A stretch of 64,000 nucleotides of DNA from Parvularcula marina (GTDB lineage: Bacteria; Pseudomonadota; Alphaproteobacteria; Caulobacterales; Parvularculaceae): NCBI RefSeq assembly GCF_003399445.1, contig NZ_QUQO01000001.1, positions 2,229,001-2,293,000 on the forward strand, given 5' to 3'. A program made the position numbers and the translations under genes. Of this stretch, positions 17,786-26,538 are shown piece by piece (within the stretch, counting starts at the first letter, position 1; each line of letters begins with the position of its first letter). A model generated the notes under the pieces. The model saw only the letters and a program-made list of their open reading frames with translations. It had not been told where the DNA came from and did no database searches.

Positions 17786-18735
17786 CGGGTCTTGCCCCGT
17801 TCGATATGTTCAAGAAGGGCCATGCGCAGGGCGACCCCCTGGCGGACCTGACTGCGGATCAGGGAGCGGTCGGGGTCATCGGCTAGCTCCTCGGTGATCT
17901 CGACATTGCGGTTCATCGGCCCCGGATGCATGACGCGATAGCCGGGCTTGGCTGCCGACATGCGGTCATGGGTCAGGGCGTAGGCGGCGTGATATTCTTC
18001 CGTATTCAGAGAAAGCGCTTCGGTCATGCGCTCGACCTGCAGACGCAGGGTCATCGCAAAATCGACGCCTTCGACGACCTCTGCGATGTCATGAACCATG
18101 CTGGAAACGCCTTCGGGTTTCTCCTCGGGCAGAAGATCAGGCGGCCCGCCAAGCCGGATGGTTGCGCCCAGACGCGAGAGAGCGGAGATTGCCGAGGCGG
18201 CAACGCGCGAATGCCGGACATCGCCGCAGATCGCGACAGTGATGTCCTCCAGCCCGTCTTCAGCACGGCGACCCAGCGACAACAGGATCGATGAGACATC
18301 AAGCAGGCCTTGGGTTGGATGCCCAAGGGCCCCTTCGCCGGCATTGATGACGGAGGTTGGAAAACCGTCCCCTTCGATGGCGGCGACCGCCCGATTGATC
18401 GTCTCGGGCTCGGTTGCGCGCAGGACGAGGTAATCGGTCCCTTGTGCCCCGAGGGTCAAAACCGTGTCTTCGAGGCTCTCGCCCTTCTGTACGGAAGACG
18501 CCGCAATCGGCAGCGTCACGGTGAGGGCGCCCAGCCGCTTGGCCGCGATGTCAAAAGACATCAGCGTCCGGGTCGAGGTCTCATAGAAAATATTGGCCTG
18601 AAGCCGTGTCGCGAGGGCCGGGGCGGGCCAGCTTCCCCGATCCATCATGTCTCGCATGACGAGGGAGCGGTTGAGGACCGCCAGAAAGGCGTCCTCGGGC
18701 ATGGAGCGGATGTCGGTGAGATGGCGCAAACTCAT
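17782..18735 (-). CDS. pyrB: Aspartate carbamoyltransferase catalytic subunit
   Basis: Commits carbamoyl phosphate and aspartate to pyrimidine synthesis. The carbamoyl-phosphate motif is FYETSTRTLMSF (about 51-62; family FxxxSTRT). Further matches are GHPTQGLLD near the middle (family HPTQ) and the late VMHPGPMNRNVEI (family HPGPxNR). Length 317. It overlaps plsY downstream and ruvX upstream by four bases each, forming a coupled ruvX-pyrB-plsY transcript. No regulatory subunit pyrI or pyrC-like gene is adjacent. Confidence 0.96.
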   Translation of the reverse strand: MSLRHLTDIRSMPEDAFLAVLNRSLVMRDMMDRGSWPAPALATRLQANIFYETSTRTLMSFDIAAKRLGALTVTLPIAASSVQKGESLEDTVLTLGAQGTDYLVLRATEPETINRAVAAIEGDGFPTSVINAGEGALGHPTQGLLDVSSILLSLGRRAEDGLEDITVAICGDVRHSRVAASAISALSRLGATIRLGGPPDLLPEEKPEGVSSMVHDIAEVVEGVDFAMTLRLQVERMTEALSLNTEEYHAAYALTHDRMSAAKPGYRVMHPGPMNRNVEITEELADDPDRSLIRSQVRQGVALRMALLEHIERGKTR

Positions 18736-19208
18736 GAGTCGCCGCTTTGCCGTGCGGCGGCCAAACGGTCCAGAGCCCCTTGCAGAATATGTGTCGCGGC
18801 ATGGGCATCGATGGTCGCGGCGCGTTTGTCCCGGCGCATCCCGATGGCGATCAGCTTGTCCTCGACCGCTGCCGTCGACAGCCGCTCATCCCAGAACGCG
18901 ATGGGCAGGTCGGTCTTTTTCTTCATGTTTAGGGCAAAGGTGCGTGTCGACTGGGCGCGGGGGCCCTCCGAGCCATCCATATTATAGGGCAGGCCGAGGA
19001 CGAGGCCGACAACATTGCGCTCTTGCGCCAAGTGCAGCAATTCAGCCGCGTCGGCGCCGAATTTTGTCCGCTTGATCACGGTGACGGGGGTCGCCAGACT
19101 TCGCTCCGGGTTTGAGACCGCAATGCCGATGGTCTTGGTGCCAAGATCGAGGCCGAGCAGTGCCCCAGGCGGGAACTTCGCGGCTGCATTGAGGAAAGGA
19201 TCATCCAT
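18732..19208 (-). CDS. ruvX: Holliday junction resolvase RuvX (YqgF family)
   Basis: Small RNase H-fold protein implicated in Holliday-junction resolution and in 16S rRNA 5' processing. GLDLGTKTIGIAVSN (first catalytic Asp), VVGLVLGLPYNMDG, FWDERLST and a late IDAHAA Asp show the fold. The frame is open to 19316, but the ATG at 19208 gives the usual length (158 residues) and the usual distance to the first Asp. This ATG overlaps the opposite-strand ATG of the next gene in the tetranucleotide CATG. Confidence 0.9.
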   Translation of the reverse strand: MDDPFLNAAAKFPPGALLGLDLGTKTIGIAVSNPERSLATPVTVIKRTKFGADAAELLHLAQERNVVGLVLGLPYNMDGSEGPRAQSTRTFALNMKKKTDLPIAFWDERLSTAAVEDKLIAIGMRRDKRAATIDAHAATHILQGALDRLAAARQSGDS

Positions 19209-20055
19209 GGCTGTCGTCTGGTCTCTGCTGGCGCTCTTGGCAATGGCGGCGTCGCCGGTCGAGATTGTCCCTGATGAACCGGGCATTGGCGGGCAGGACG
19301 TGCCCGCATGGACCAAAGAGGCATGGCAGGCCGATGGCGATGCCTTGCTCGCTGTCTCTTCCTTTGACGGCAGCCTTCAGCTTTCGGTGGGGCAGGTGCC
19401 TTTTACGACGATTGAGGCCGACGAGCCGGACGTGGCGCGCGTGAATGTCGCGACCGTGCCGCATGGCCAGCTCTCCCTGATCGCCCACACTTCGCTGGAG
19501 GAGCAGGCAGGCCGTATCCGCATTGAGCTGATCGGCGATGGCTGGCAGGCCGGCAGCGACAAGGCGCGGCACCTCCTGCGCCAGAACCTCGCCCATGAGA
19601 TTGCTCATCTAGCCCAGAAACAGCGTTATGATTCCGCCTATGAGCTGGCCGTCTTGCATGAGGGCTATGCCGAGGCGCGCGCGCTCGACCTTCTGATCGA
19701 CGCAAAGCTCTGGACCGCTGCGGATGTCCGGCTTGCCCGATTGGGATTTGAGCAATCCTGCGAGGCCGCGCTTCGTCGCGGGCCGCTGCTGCCGCAGATC
19801 GAGGCCGGCGACCGGGAGGCAAGTTATGCCTGCGGCGCGTTACTCTGGATTGCGGCGTCCGAACGGGTGAATGCGCGGCCGGATGTCCTTCACCGCTCCT
19901 ATGCGAAGGCGGTGCGGCAACCCGCGGGGCTCGGCCCCTGGGCGCGGGAGACTTTCGGGCCGGACTTTACCCGCTCGGCCTATATGTTTCTGACGGCCAA
20001 TTATTCAGGCGGCCCGCAGACAGCGCTTGAGGGCCTCGCCGCTGGACGGCTTTGA
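19207..20055 (+). CDS. Predicted secreted gluzincin-like metallopeptidase
   Basis: Not a protein with a recognised name. The 282-residue product begins with a short signal peptide (to about residue 15) and contains NLAHEIAHLAQ, an HExxH zinc site with His130, Glu131 and His134. HEGYAEARA follows, where Glu152 or Glu156 could be the third ligand, as in gluzincins and M1/MA-clan peptidases. Two Cys (about 183 and 205) could form a disulphide. The start at 19207 is chosen for its GAGGAAAGG site and signal peptide. It lies head to head with ruvX with no gap. Protease activity is inferred only from the motif. Confidence 0.7.
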   Translation: MAVVWSLLALLAMAASPVEIVPDEPGIGGQDVPAWTKEAWQADGDALLAVSSFDGSLQLSVGQVPFTTIEADEPDVARVNVATVPHGQLSLIAHTSLEEQAGRIRIELIGDGWQAGSDKARHLLRQNLAHEIAHLAQKQRYDSAYELAVLHEGYAEARALDLLIDAKLWTAADVRLARLGFEQSCEAALRRGPLLPQIEAGDREASYACGALLWIAASERVNARPDVLHRSYAKAVRQPAGLGPWARETFGPDFTRSAYMFLTANYSGGPQTALEGLAAGRL

Positions 20056-20106
20056 GCGCCGCTGGTAGGGCGCGGCTCTTCACCTCGAAGGAGTTGCTTC
20101 GCCCCA

Positions 20107-20406
20107 ATGAGCATTGACCGGGATACCGTCTTGAAAGTCGCCAATCTCGCGCGCATTCGCCTTGCCGATGACCGCGTCGAGCCGATGACAAAGGAATTGT
20201 CCTCGATCCTCGACTGGATCGAGCAGTTGCAGGAAGTCGATGTCGACGGCGTTGAGGCCATGGCCTCCACCGTCGAGGTTTCGCTGCCGATGCGTGAGGA
20301 TGTGCTTGCCGAAGACCAGACCGGCGGCGGACGCCCCGAGGAAGTCGTCGCAAATGCGCCGAAGACGGAAGATCACTTCTTTGTCGTGCCGAAGGTGGTG
20401 GAATGA
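20107..20406 (+). CDS. gatC: Asp-tRNA(Asn)/Glu-tRNA(Gln) amidotransferase subunit C
   Basis: Small stabilising subunit of the GatCAB complex that amidates mischarged Glu-tRNA(Gln) and Asp-tRNA(Asn). The 99-residue protein has the family layout: [14 protein letters not shown] at the N-terminus, an acidic helical middle ([15 protein letters not shown]) and LPMREDV. Four-base overlap with gatA (ATGA) indicates translational coupling. Confidence 0.95.
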   Translation: MSIDRDTVLKVANLARIRLADDRVEPMTKELSSILDWIEQLQEVDVDGVEAMASTVEVSLPMREDVLAEDQTGGGRPEEVVANAPKTEDHFFVVPKVVE

Positions 20407-21878
20407 GCAAGCTGACTGACCTCACCCTTGCGGGCCTGCGTGACGGGCTCGGCAAGAAGGAATTCTCTGCTCGCGAAGTGACCGACGCCTATCTTGAGCG
20501 TGCCGGGCAGGCAGGGCCCCTCAACGCCTTTGTGCGCATCACGGATGATATTGCCCGCAAGCAGGCCGAAGATTCAGACGCCCGTATCGCGCGCGGCGAT
20601 GCTCGCCCGCTCGAAGGCATTCCCTTGGGCATCAAGGATCTTTTCTGCACCAAGGGTGTGACGACGCAGGCCGGCAGCCACATTCTTGATGGCTTCACGC
20701 CGACCTATGAGAGCACGGTTTCGCAGAACCTTTTCGACGATGGCGCGGTGATGCTGGGCAAGCTGAACCTTGATGAATTCGCCATGGGCTCCTCGAATGA
20801 GACGAGCTATTTCGGGCCTGTCGTGAACCCGTGGCGGCGCGAAGGCGATGAAGCCAAGCTGACCCCCGGCGGCTCGTCGGGCGGTTCTTCCGCGGCCGTT
20901 TCTGCGCGTCTTTGCGCTGGCGCGACCGCGACCGATACGGGCGGCTCGATCCGTCAGCCTGCGTCTGTCACGGGTACGGTCGGCATCAAGCCGACCTATG
21001 GCCGTTGTTCTCGCTGGGGCATTGTGGCATTCGCCTCCTCGCTCGATCAGGCGGGGCCGATCACCCGCGATGTGCGCGATGCCGCGATCATGCTCAAATC
21101 CATGGCCGGACACGACGCCAAGGATTCCACCTCGATTGACTGTCCGGTCCCGGATTATGAGGCTGTGCTCGATCAGGGTGTCAAAGGCCTGAAAATCGGT
21201 GTGCCGAAGGAATACCGCATTGACGGGATGCCGGTGGAGATCGAAGCCCTGTGGCAGCAGGGGATCGAGTGGCTGAAAGATGCGGGCGCGGAGATCGTCG
21301 ATGTCTCCCTGCCGATGACCAAATACGCCTTGCCGGTCTATTATATCGTGGCGCCCGCCGAGGCGTCCTCGAACCTTGCGCGCTATGACGGTGTCAAATA
21401 CGGCCTGCGCGTCGAGGACGACAACATCCACGAGATGTATTCAAAGACCCGGGCCGCAGGCTTCGGTGCCGAAGTCCAGCGACGCATCCTGATCGGCACC
21501 TATGTGCTCTCGGCAGGCTATTATGATGCTTATTATATCCGGGCACAGAAGGTCAGAAAGAAGATCTTTGACGAGATGATGGGCGTTCTGAACGGCGTTG
21601 ATCTCTTGCTCACGCCCTCCACGCCGTCGGCGGCATTTGGACTTGGTGAGAAAACTGCTGATCCGATTTCGATGTATCTCAACGACATCTTCACCGTGAC
21701 GGCAAACCTTGCCGGCCTGCCGGGGATTTCGGTGCCCGCAGGGCTCGACGCCCAACAATTGCCGCTGGGGCTGCAGCTCATCGGCCGGCCGTTTGATGAG
21801 GAAACCGTCTTCCGCGGCGCAAAAGCGCTCGAGGATGCGGCGGGCTTTACCGCCCGTCCGGGCGAATGGTGGAGTTAA
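20403..21878 (+). CDS. gatA: Asp-tRNA(Asn)/Glu-tRNA(Gln) amidotransferase subunit A
   Basis: Glutaminase subunit supplying ammonia to GatB. The amidase-signature triad is present: Lys in LGIKDLF, and the cis-Ser and nucleophile Ser within [13 protein letters not shown] and [13 protein letters not shown]. The 491-residue length is normal. The next gene starts ten bases downstream with a strong ribosome site. gatC and gatA are adjacent, but gatB is separated by a glyoxalase gene. Confidence 0.97.
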   Translation: MSKLTDLTLAGLRDGLGKKEFSAREVTDAYLERAGQAGPLNAFVRITDDIARKQAEDSDARIARGDARPLEGIPLGIKDLFCTKGVTTQAGSHILDGFTPTYESTVSQNLFDDGAVMLGKLNLDEFAMGSSNETSYFGPVVNPWRREGDEAKLTPGGSSGGSSAAVSARLCAGATATDTGGSIRQPASVTGTVGIKPTYGRCSRWGIVAFASSLDQAGPITRDVRDAAIMLKSMAGHDAKDSTSIDCPVPDYEAVLDQGVKGLKIGVPKEYRIDGMPVEIEALWQQGIEWLKDAGAEIVDVSLPMTKYALPVYYIVAPAEASSNLARYDGVKYGLRVEDDNIHEMYSKTRAAGFGAEVQRRILIGTYVLSAGYYDAYYIRAQKVRKKIFDEMMGVLNGVDLLLTPSTPSAAFGLGEKTADPISMYLNDIFTVTANLAGLPGISVPAGLDAQQLPLGLQLIGRPFDEETVFRGAKALEDAAGFTARPGEWWS

Positions 21879-21888
21879 GGAGGAGCCG

Positions 21889-22326
21889 ATGCGTTACCTT
21901 CACACGATGATCCGTGTCTCCGATCTCGATGCGACGATCGGGTTCTTCAATCTTCTCGGGCTGGAGGAATTCAGCCGTATGGAGAGCGAGAAAGGCCGCT
22001 TCACGCTGGTGTTTCTTGTCGCGCCCGAAGACCGGGAGCTGGCCAAGGAAAACAAGGCGCCGCTGGTCGAACTCACCTATAATTGGGATCCGGAAGAATA
22101 TGCGGGCGGCCGGAATTTCGGCCACCTCGCCTACCGGGTTGAGAATATCTATGACACCTGCCAGCGGCTGGCCGATGCAGGCGTGACGATCAACCGTCCG
22201 CCCCGGGACGGTCATATGGCCTTCGTGAAGACGCCCGACGGTATTTCCATCGAGCTCCTGCAGGAAGGCGACAACCTGCCGCCCGCTGAGCCCTGGGCGA
22301 CGATGGAAAACACCGGCAGCTGGTAA
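21889..22326 (+). CDS. gloA: Lactoylglutathione lyase (glyoxalase I)
   Basis: VOC-fold metalloenzyme that isomerises the methylglyoxal-glutathione hemithioacetal. The four metal ligands are in the expected places: His5 (MRYLHTM), a Glu in PLVELTYNW, His in NFGHLAYRV, and Glu in GISIELLQE. Length 145, close to GloA (about 135). The start is set by AAGGAGGAG five bases upstream. It interrupts gatCA-gatB and is co-oriented with 21 bases to gatB, so it probably rides on the housekeeping transcript. Confidence 0.88.
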   Translation: MRYLHTMIRVSDLDATIGFFNLLGLEEFSRMESEKGRFTLVFLVAPEDRELAKENKAPLVELTYNWDPEEYAGGRNFGHLAYRVENIYDTCQRLADAGVTINRPPRDGHMAFVKTPDGISIELLQEGDNLPPAEPWATMENTGSW

Positions 22327-22347
22327 AGATTACGAGAAAGAACGAAC

Positions 22348-23844
22348 ATGTCCGAACCCCGTAAAGTTCTGCAAGGCGAAACCGGCGACTGGGAAGTCGT
22401 GATCGGCCTTGAGGTGCATGCGCAGGTCTCGTCCAAGGCCAAGCTGTTCTCCGGCTCGTCCGCAGAATATGGCGCCGGGCCGAATGAGAATGTCAGCCTC
22501 GTCGATGCGGCCATGCCCGGCATGCTGCCCGTCATCAACCGGTTCTGCGTCGAACAGGCGGTGAAGACCGGCCTTGGCCTCAATGCGAAGATCAACAAAT
22601 GGTCGCGCTTTGACCGCAAGAACTATTTCTACCCGGATCTTCCGCAGGGCTATCAGATCTCACAATATAAAGACCCTGTCGTCGGCGAAGGCGAGATCGA
22701 GGTCGAGCTTTCCGATGGGGAGACCATCATTGTCGGGATCGAACGGCTCCACCTTGAGCAAGATGCCGGCAAGTCGATCCACGACCTTGCGCCGCGCGAA
22801 AGCTATGTTGACCTCAACCGCTCCGGCGTTGCGCTGATGGAAATCGTCTCCAAGCCGCATATGCGGACGGCGGAGGAGGGCGCGGCCTATTTCTCCAAGC
22901 TGCGGACCATCGTGCGCTATCTTGGCACCTGTGACGGCAATATGGAGCAGGGCTCCATGCGGGCGGACGTCAACGTCTCGGTCTGCCGCGCGGGCAGCTA
23001 TGAGAAATTCATGGAGACCGGCGACTTCAGTCACCTCGGCACACGGACGGAAACCAAGAACGTCAACTCCATCCGCTATGTCCGTCAGGTCATCGATTAT
23101 GAAGCGCGCCGCCAGATCGAGGTGCTCGAGGCCGGCGGCGAGATTGATCAGGAAACACGGCTCTTTGACGTGAAGACGGGCGAGACCCGGACCATGCGTT
23201 CCAAAGAGGATGCGCATGACTACCGCTATTTCCCTGATCCCGACCTGCTGCCGCTCGAGCTTGACGATGCGATGATCGAGGAGATCAAGGCGTCCCTGCC
23301 CGAGTTGCCCGATCAGAAAAAGCACCGCTTCATCAATGATTATGGCCTCTCGCCTTACGATGCGGCGGTGCTGGCCGCGGATCGTGAGAAGGCGGAGTAT
23401 TTTGAGGACGTCGCCAAGGGGCGAGATGGCAAGCTCGCCGCCAACTGGGTGACAACGGAACTCTTCGGGGTGCTGAACAAGGAAGGGCTTGAAATTTCAC
23501 AGAGCCCGGTCAGCGCGGCACAGCTTAACGAGATGCTGGGCTTGATCGAGGACAACACCATCTCCGGCAAGATCGCCAAGCAGGTCTTCGAGATCATGTT
23601 CGAAGAAGGCGGCAATCCGGGTGAGATCGTCGAGAAGCGCGGCCTTAAACAGGTGACCGATACGGGCGCAATCGAAGCCGCCGTCGATGCCGTGATTGCG
23701 GCGAACCCGGATCAGGTTGCGAAGGTCAAAGACAAGCCCAAGACCCTCGGCTGGTTTGTCGGTCAGGTGATGAAAGAAACTGGCGGCAAGGCGAACCCGC
23801 AGGCCGTCAACGAGATCCTGAAAGCAAAGCTCGGGGTGGAGTAA
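22348..23844 (+). CDS. gatB: Asp-tRNA(Asn)/Glu-tRNA(Gln) amidotransferase subunit B
   Basis: ATP-dependent kinase/transamidase subunit of GatCAB. The signature [18 protein letters not shown] (about 20-37) is present, then [27 protein letters not shown] and [15 protein letters not shown]. The C-terminal YqeY-like tRNA-binding tail ends with [17 protein letters not shown]. Length 498. A 10-bp hairpin follows. Confidence 0.97.
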   Translation: MSEPRKVLQGETGDWEVVIGLEVHAQVSSKAKLFSGSSAEYGAGPNENVSLVDAAMPGMLPVINRFCVEQAVKTGLGLNAKINKWSRFDRKNYFYPDLPQGYQISQYKDPVVGEGEIEVELSDGETIIVGIERLHLEQDAGKSIHDLAPRESYVDLNRSGVALMEIVSKPHMRTAEEGAAYFSKLRTIVRYLGTCDGNMEQGSMRADVNVSVCRAGSYEKFMETGDFSHLGTRTETKNVNSIRYVRQVIDYEARRQIEVLEAGGEIDQETRLFDVKTGETRTMRSKEDAHDYRYFPDPDLLPLELDDAMIEEIKASLPELPDQKKHRFINDYGLSPYDAAVLAADREKAEYFEDVAKGRDGKLAANWVTTELFGVLNKEGLEISQSPVSAAQLNEMLGLIEDNTISGKIAKQVFEIMFEEGGNPGEIVEKRGLKQVTDTGAIEAAVDAVIAANPDQVAKVKDKPKTLGWFVGQVMKETGGKANPQAVNEILKAKLGVE

Positions 23845-23850
23845 TCTTCT

Positions 23851-23886
23851 CTTCCCCCGCATTGCGGGGGAAGTGCCTTATTTTTT
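23851..23886 (+). terminator. Terminator-like hairpin after gatB
   Basis: Perfect 10-bp arms at 23851-23860 and 23864-23873 around the loop ATT, then TGCCTTA and six T (23881-23886). The T-run lies inside the last codons of the converging rlmJ gene. It probably ends gatB transcription. Confidence 0.65.
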
Positions 23887-24648
23887 CAGTATGATTCCCG
23901 CCTGCGTCAGCGCGGCCTCGAAACAGGCCTCGCTGCCAAAAGGCGGGTTCACGAGGATGAGGCCGGAGCCGAGCATCCCTTTGCCTTCTTTGTAATGGAA
24001 GCGGACCTCGTGCCGAACTGAAGAGAGAGGTGCGAGCGTCTCGATCATGCCTTCATGCCGACCGGCGGCTAGGATCGGATACCAGATCAGGATTGAGGCT
24101 TCGGGCCATTTCTTCGTCAGCTTGGGGACAAAATCTGCAACCTGATCATATTCGGTTTTCACTTCATAGGAAGGGTCGATCAGGACCAGCCCCTTGCGCG
24201 GGGTGGGCGGCGCGATGGCGAGGACGCCCTCATAGCCGTCGCGCTGGTGAATCTCCGCTATCGTCCCTTTCATATTGTGTTTGAGGGCGGGGCCTTCCGC
24301 GGGATGCAGCTCCATCAGAAGCTGGCGGTCCTGCGGGCGCAGGAAATGGCTCGCGATCAGCGGGGAGCCGGGATACGCAGTCTCGCCATGCCGCGCGCGG
24401 ATCGCACGGATAGCCGCGCCATAGGGCGTGTCCAGATCAAGAGACAGCTTGCCTACGCCATCGGCGGCCTCGCCGGTCTTTTGCGCCTCGGCGGAGGTGA
24501 GGTCATAGAGCCCGCGGCCCGAATGGGTCTCCATCACCGTGATGCCGCGGTCCTTTTTCGTCAGCAAAGAGAGGAGTTCGGCAAAGACAATGTGTTTGTG
24601 CAAATCCGCCGGGTTTCCGGCGTGAAAGGCGTGCTGGTAGGAGAGCAT
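23878..24648 (-). CDS. rlmJ: 23S rRNA (adenine(2030)-N(6))-methyltransferase
   Basis: SAM-dependent N6-adenine methyltransferase acting on 23S rRNA. The N-terminus MLSYQHAFHAGNPADLHKH is diagnostic of RlmJ/YhiR. The catalytic DPPY-type motif appears as IDPSYE in LVLIDPSYEVK, and METHSGRGLYDL forms the SAM site. 256 residues. Its ATG shares one base with the rsmA stop (TGATG), so two rRNA methyltransferases are coupled, after pdxA and surA. Confidence 0.93.
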   Translation of the reverse strand: MLSYQHAFHAGNPADLHKHIVFAELLSLLTKKDRGITVMETHSGRGLYDLTSAEAQKTGEAADGVGKLSLDLDTPYGAAIRAIRARHGETAYPGSPLIASHFLRPQDRQLLMELHPAEGPALKHNMKGTIAEIHQRDGYEGVLAIAPPTPRKGLVLIDPSYEVKTEYDQVADFVPKLTKKWPEASILIWYPILAAGRHEGMIETLAPLSSVRHEVRFHYKEGKGMLGSGLILVNPPFGSEACFEAALTQAGIILKK

Positions 24649-25460
24649 CAGGCGCGTGCCGCCAGAGAAAGGAACTGATCCACCGAGAGGGTTTCGGCGC
24701 GGGCGGTTTCCGCAATGCCGAGGTCCTCAAGCACCTCGCCGAGCCGCTCGCCAAAGACAGGTTTCAGGGTCGAGCGCAGCATCTTGCGGCGCTGGCCGAA
24801 GGCGGCGGCGGTCACTTTCTCTAAGGACCGGACCAGCGCCGGGTCGATCTCGCATGTCTCAAAGACGAGGACAGATGAATCAACTTTCGGCGGCGGCGTG
24901 AAAGCGCGGGCGGGCAGATGAAAGCCGAGCCGGGGGCGGCTCGCTGCCTGCGCGATCACCGACAGGCGGCCATAGGTTTTCGAGCCCGGCGCAGCGAGGA
25001 TGCGGTCCCCGACCTCGCGCTGGAACATCAGCACCATGCGCGTCCACCAGCGCGGTGAGGCAGTCAACCACTTCACCAGAAGCTCCGTAGAGATATTATA
25101 AGGCAGGTTCGACGCAATGATGCTGCCCATGGGCGCGATTTCGGTCTCGTCATAGGCGAGGGCATCGGTCTCGATGGTGGTGAGCTGGCCCGGATGGGCG
25201 GCGCCCAGCTCTTCCATGACCGGGATCACCCTTGCGTCACGCTCAACCGCGATGACAGCGGCGCCTGTTTCGAGCAACGCGCGGGTCAGCCCGCCAGGGC
25301 CGGGGCCGACCTCCAGCACGGTATCGTCCGCACCCGCTTCTGTGAGCCCCGCGATCTTCCGTGTGAGGTTGAGATCGAGCAGGAAGTGCTGGCCCAGCCC
25401 TTTCTTTGCGGCAAGGCCATGCGCGGCAATCGTCTCTTTGAGGGGCGGAAGGTCAGCCAT
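24648..25460 (-). CDS. rsmA: 16S rRNA (adenine(1518)-N(6)/adenine(1519)-N(6))-dimethyltransferase
   Basis: KsgA/RsmA, dimethylating two adjacent adenines in the 3' hairpin of 16S rRNA late in 30S assembly. GLGQHFLLD near residue 20, the SAM motif LEVGPGPGGLTRALL and the catalytic NLPYNIS are all present. The start is the ATG at 25460 (270 residues). A longer open frame upstream encodes residues that overlap pdxA and do not resemble the family. It overlaps pdxA by eight bases. Confidence 0.95.
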   Translation of the reverse strand: MADLPPLKETIAAHGLAAKKGLGQHFLLDLNLTRKIAGLTEAGADDTVLEVGPGPGGLTRALLETGAAVIAVERDARVIPVMEELGAAHPGQLTTIETDALAYDETEIAPMGSIIASNLPYNISTELLVKWLTASPRWWTRMVLMFQREVGDRILAAPGSKTYGRLSVIAQAASRPRLGFHLPARAFTPPPKVDSSVLVFETCEIDPALVRSLEKVTAAAFGQRRKMLRSTLKPVFGERLGEVLEDLGIAETARAETLSVDQFLSLAARA

Positions 25461-26535
25461 TCGTCTGATGCTGGAACGCGTTGCGCGCCATGACCATCCG
25501 GTCGGCGGAATAAATCGCATTGATCAGGCTGTCGGGCCGGGCGTGGCCTTTTCCGGCGATGTCGAGCCCCGTGCCGTGATCGGGCGAGGTGCGAACAATC
25601 GGCAGGCCGAGGGTCGTGTTGACAGCGGCATAGAAGGCCGCGGTCTTCATCGGGATCAGTGCCTGATCGTGGTACATGCAGAGCGCGGCGGAATATTTCG
25701 TCCGCGCCTCCTCATGAAACATGGTGTCGGCGGGGAAGGGGCCGATCGCGTCAATGCCGCGTTCGCGAAGCATGCTGATGGCGGGCAGAATGGTCTCCTG
25801 CTCTTCCTTGCCAAGCTTGCCGCCTTCGCCCGCATGGGGGTTGAGGCCTGCGACCGCGATGCGCGGGTTGGGGATGCCGTAATCACGGACCAGCGCCTGC
25901 GCGAGGATGAGGCCTGTACGGAAAATCCGTTCCTTGGTGATCAGCGCAGGGACTTCGGCGAGCGAGACATGCACGGTCATCGGCACGACACGAAACGGCC
26001 CGGCGGTAAGGATCATCACCGCGCCACGCTCGACGCCTTTGGGCATGTCGGTCTTGGCGGTCAGTTTCTCGAGATATTCGGTGTGCCCCGGATGGGCGAA
26101 CCCTGCATCGGCTAGGGCTTCTTTCTGGATCGGCAGGGTGACGAGCCCGCCCCCCGCCCCTTCGCTGATAAGTTCGACGGCGCGGTCGATACTGGCGACC
26201 ACTGCCGGCGCGGAGGCTGGCAACGCTTTGCCAAACTCGCAGTCTTTCAGGAGCCCAAGCGTATCTTCGGGAAGCGCCATGACGGGCAGGGCAGAGGGGA
26301 ACAGCTCTTGCGCGCGCGACGGGTCGCTCAAGGTCGCAATCGGGATATCGGCATTGAAGGCGCGGGCAACGCGCTCGACCCGCATGGGGTCATCGATCAG
26401 GAAAAAGGTAGGCCCCTGACCGGGCGGCATTTCGGAGAAATGCTTCCACGCCTTGAGCAGGATCTCGGTGCCCACCCCGCCTGGTTCGCCCATGGAGACG
26501 GCGAGGGGAAGGCGATCCTCCGTGTCCGTCGTCAA
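25453..26535 (-). CDS. pdxA: 4-hydroxythreonine-4-phosphate dehydrogenase
   Basis: NAD-dependent step of pyridoxal-5'-phosphate synthesis. Metal and substrate motifs are visible: MGEPGGVGTEI, GHTEYL, MYHDQALIPMK and RTSPDHGTGLD. Length 360. The start appears to be TTG at 26535, three bases after the surA stop with TAAGG just upstream. The next in-frame ATG would delete the conserved first strand up to Ser14. Gene order surA-pdxA-rsmA is conserved across proteobacteria. Confidence 0.95.
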   Translation of the reverse strand: MTTDTEDRLPLAVSMGEPGGVGTEILLKAWKHFSEMPPGQGPTFFLIDDPMRVERVARAFNADIPIATLSDPSRAQELFPSALPVMALPEDTLGLLKDCEFGKALPASAPAVVASIDRAVELISEGAGGGLVTLPIQKEALADAGFAHPGHTEYLEKLTAKTDMPKGVERGAVMILTAGPFRVVPMTVHVSLAEVPALITKERIFRTGLILAQALVRDYGIPNPRIAVAGLNPHAGEGGKLGKEEQETILPAISMLRERGIDAIGPFPADTMFHEEARTKYSAALCMYHDQALIPMKTAAFYAAVNTTLGLPIVRTSPDHGTGLDIAGKGHARPDSLINAIYSADRMVMARNAFQHQTNG

Positions 26536-26538
26536 ACC

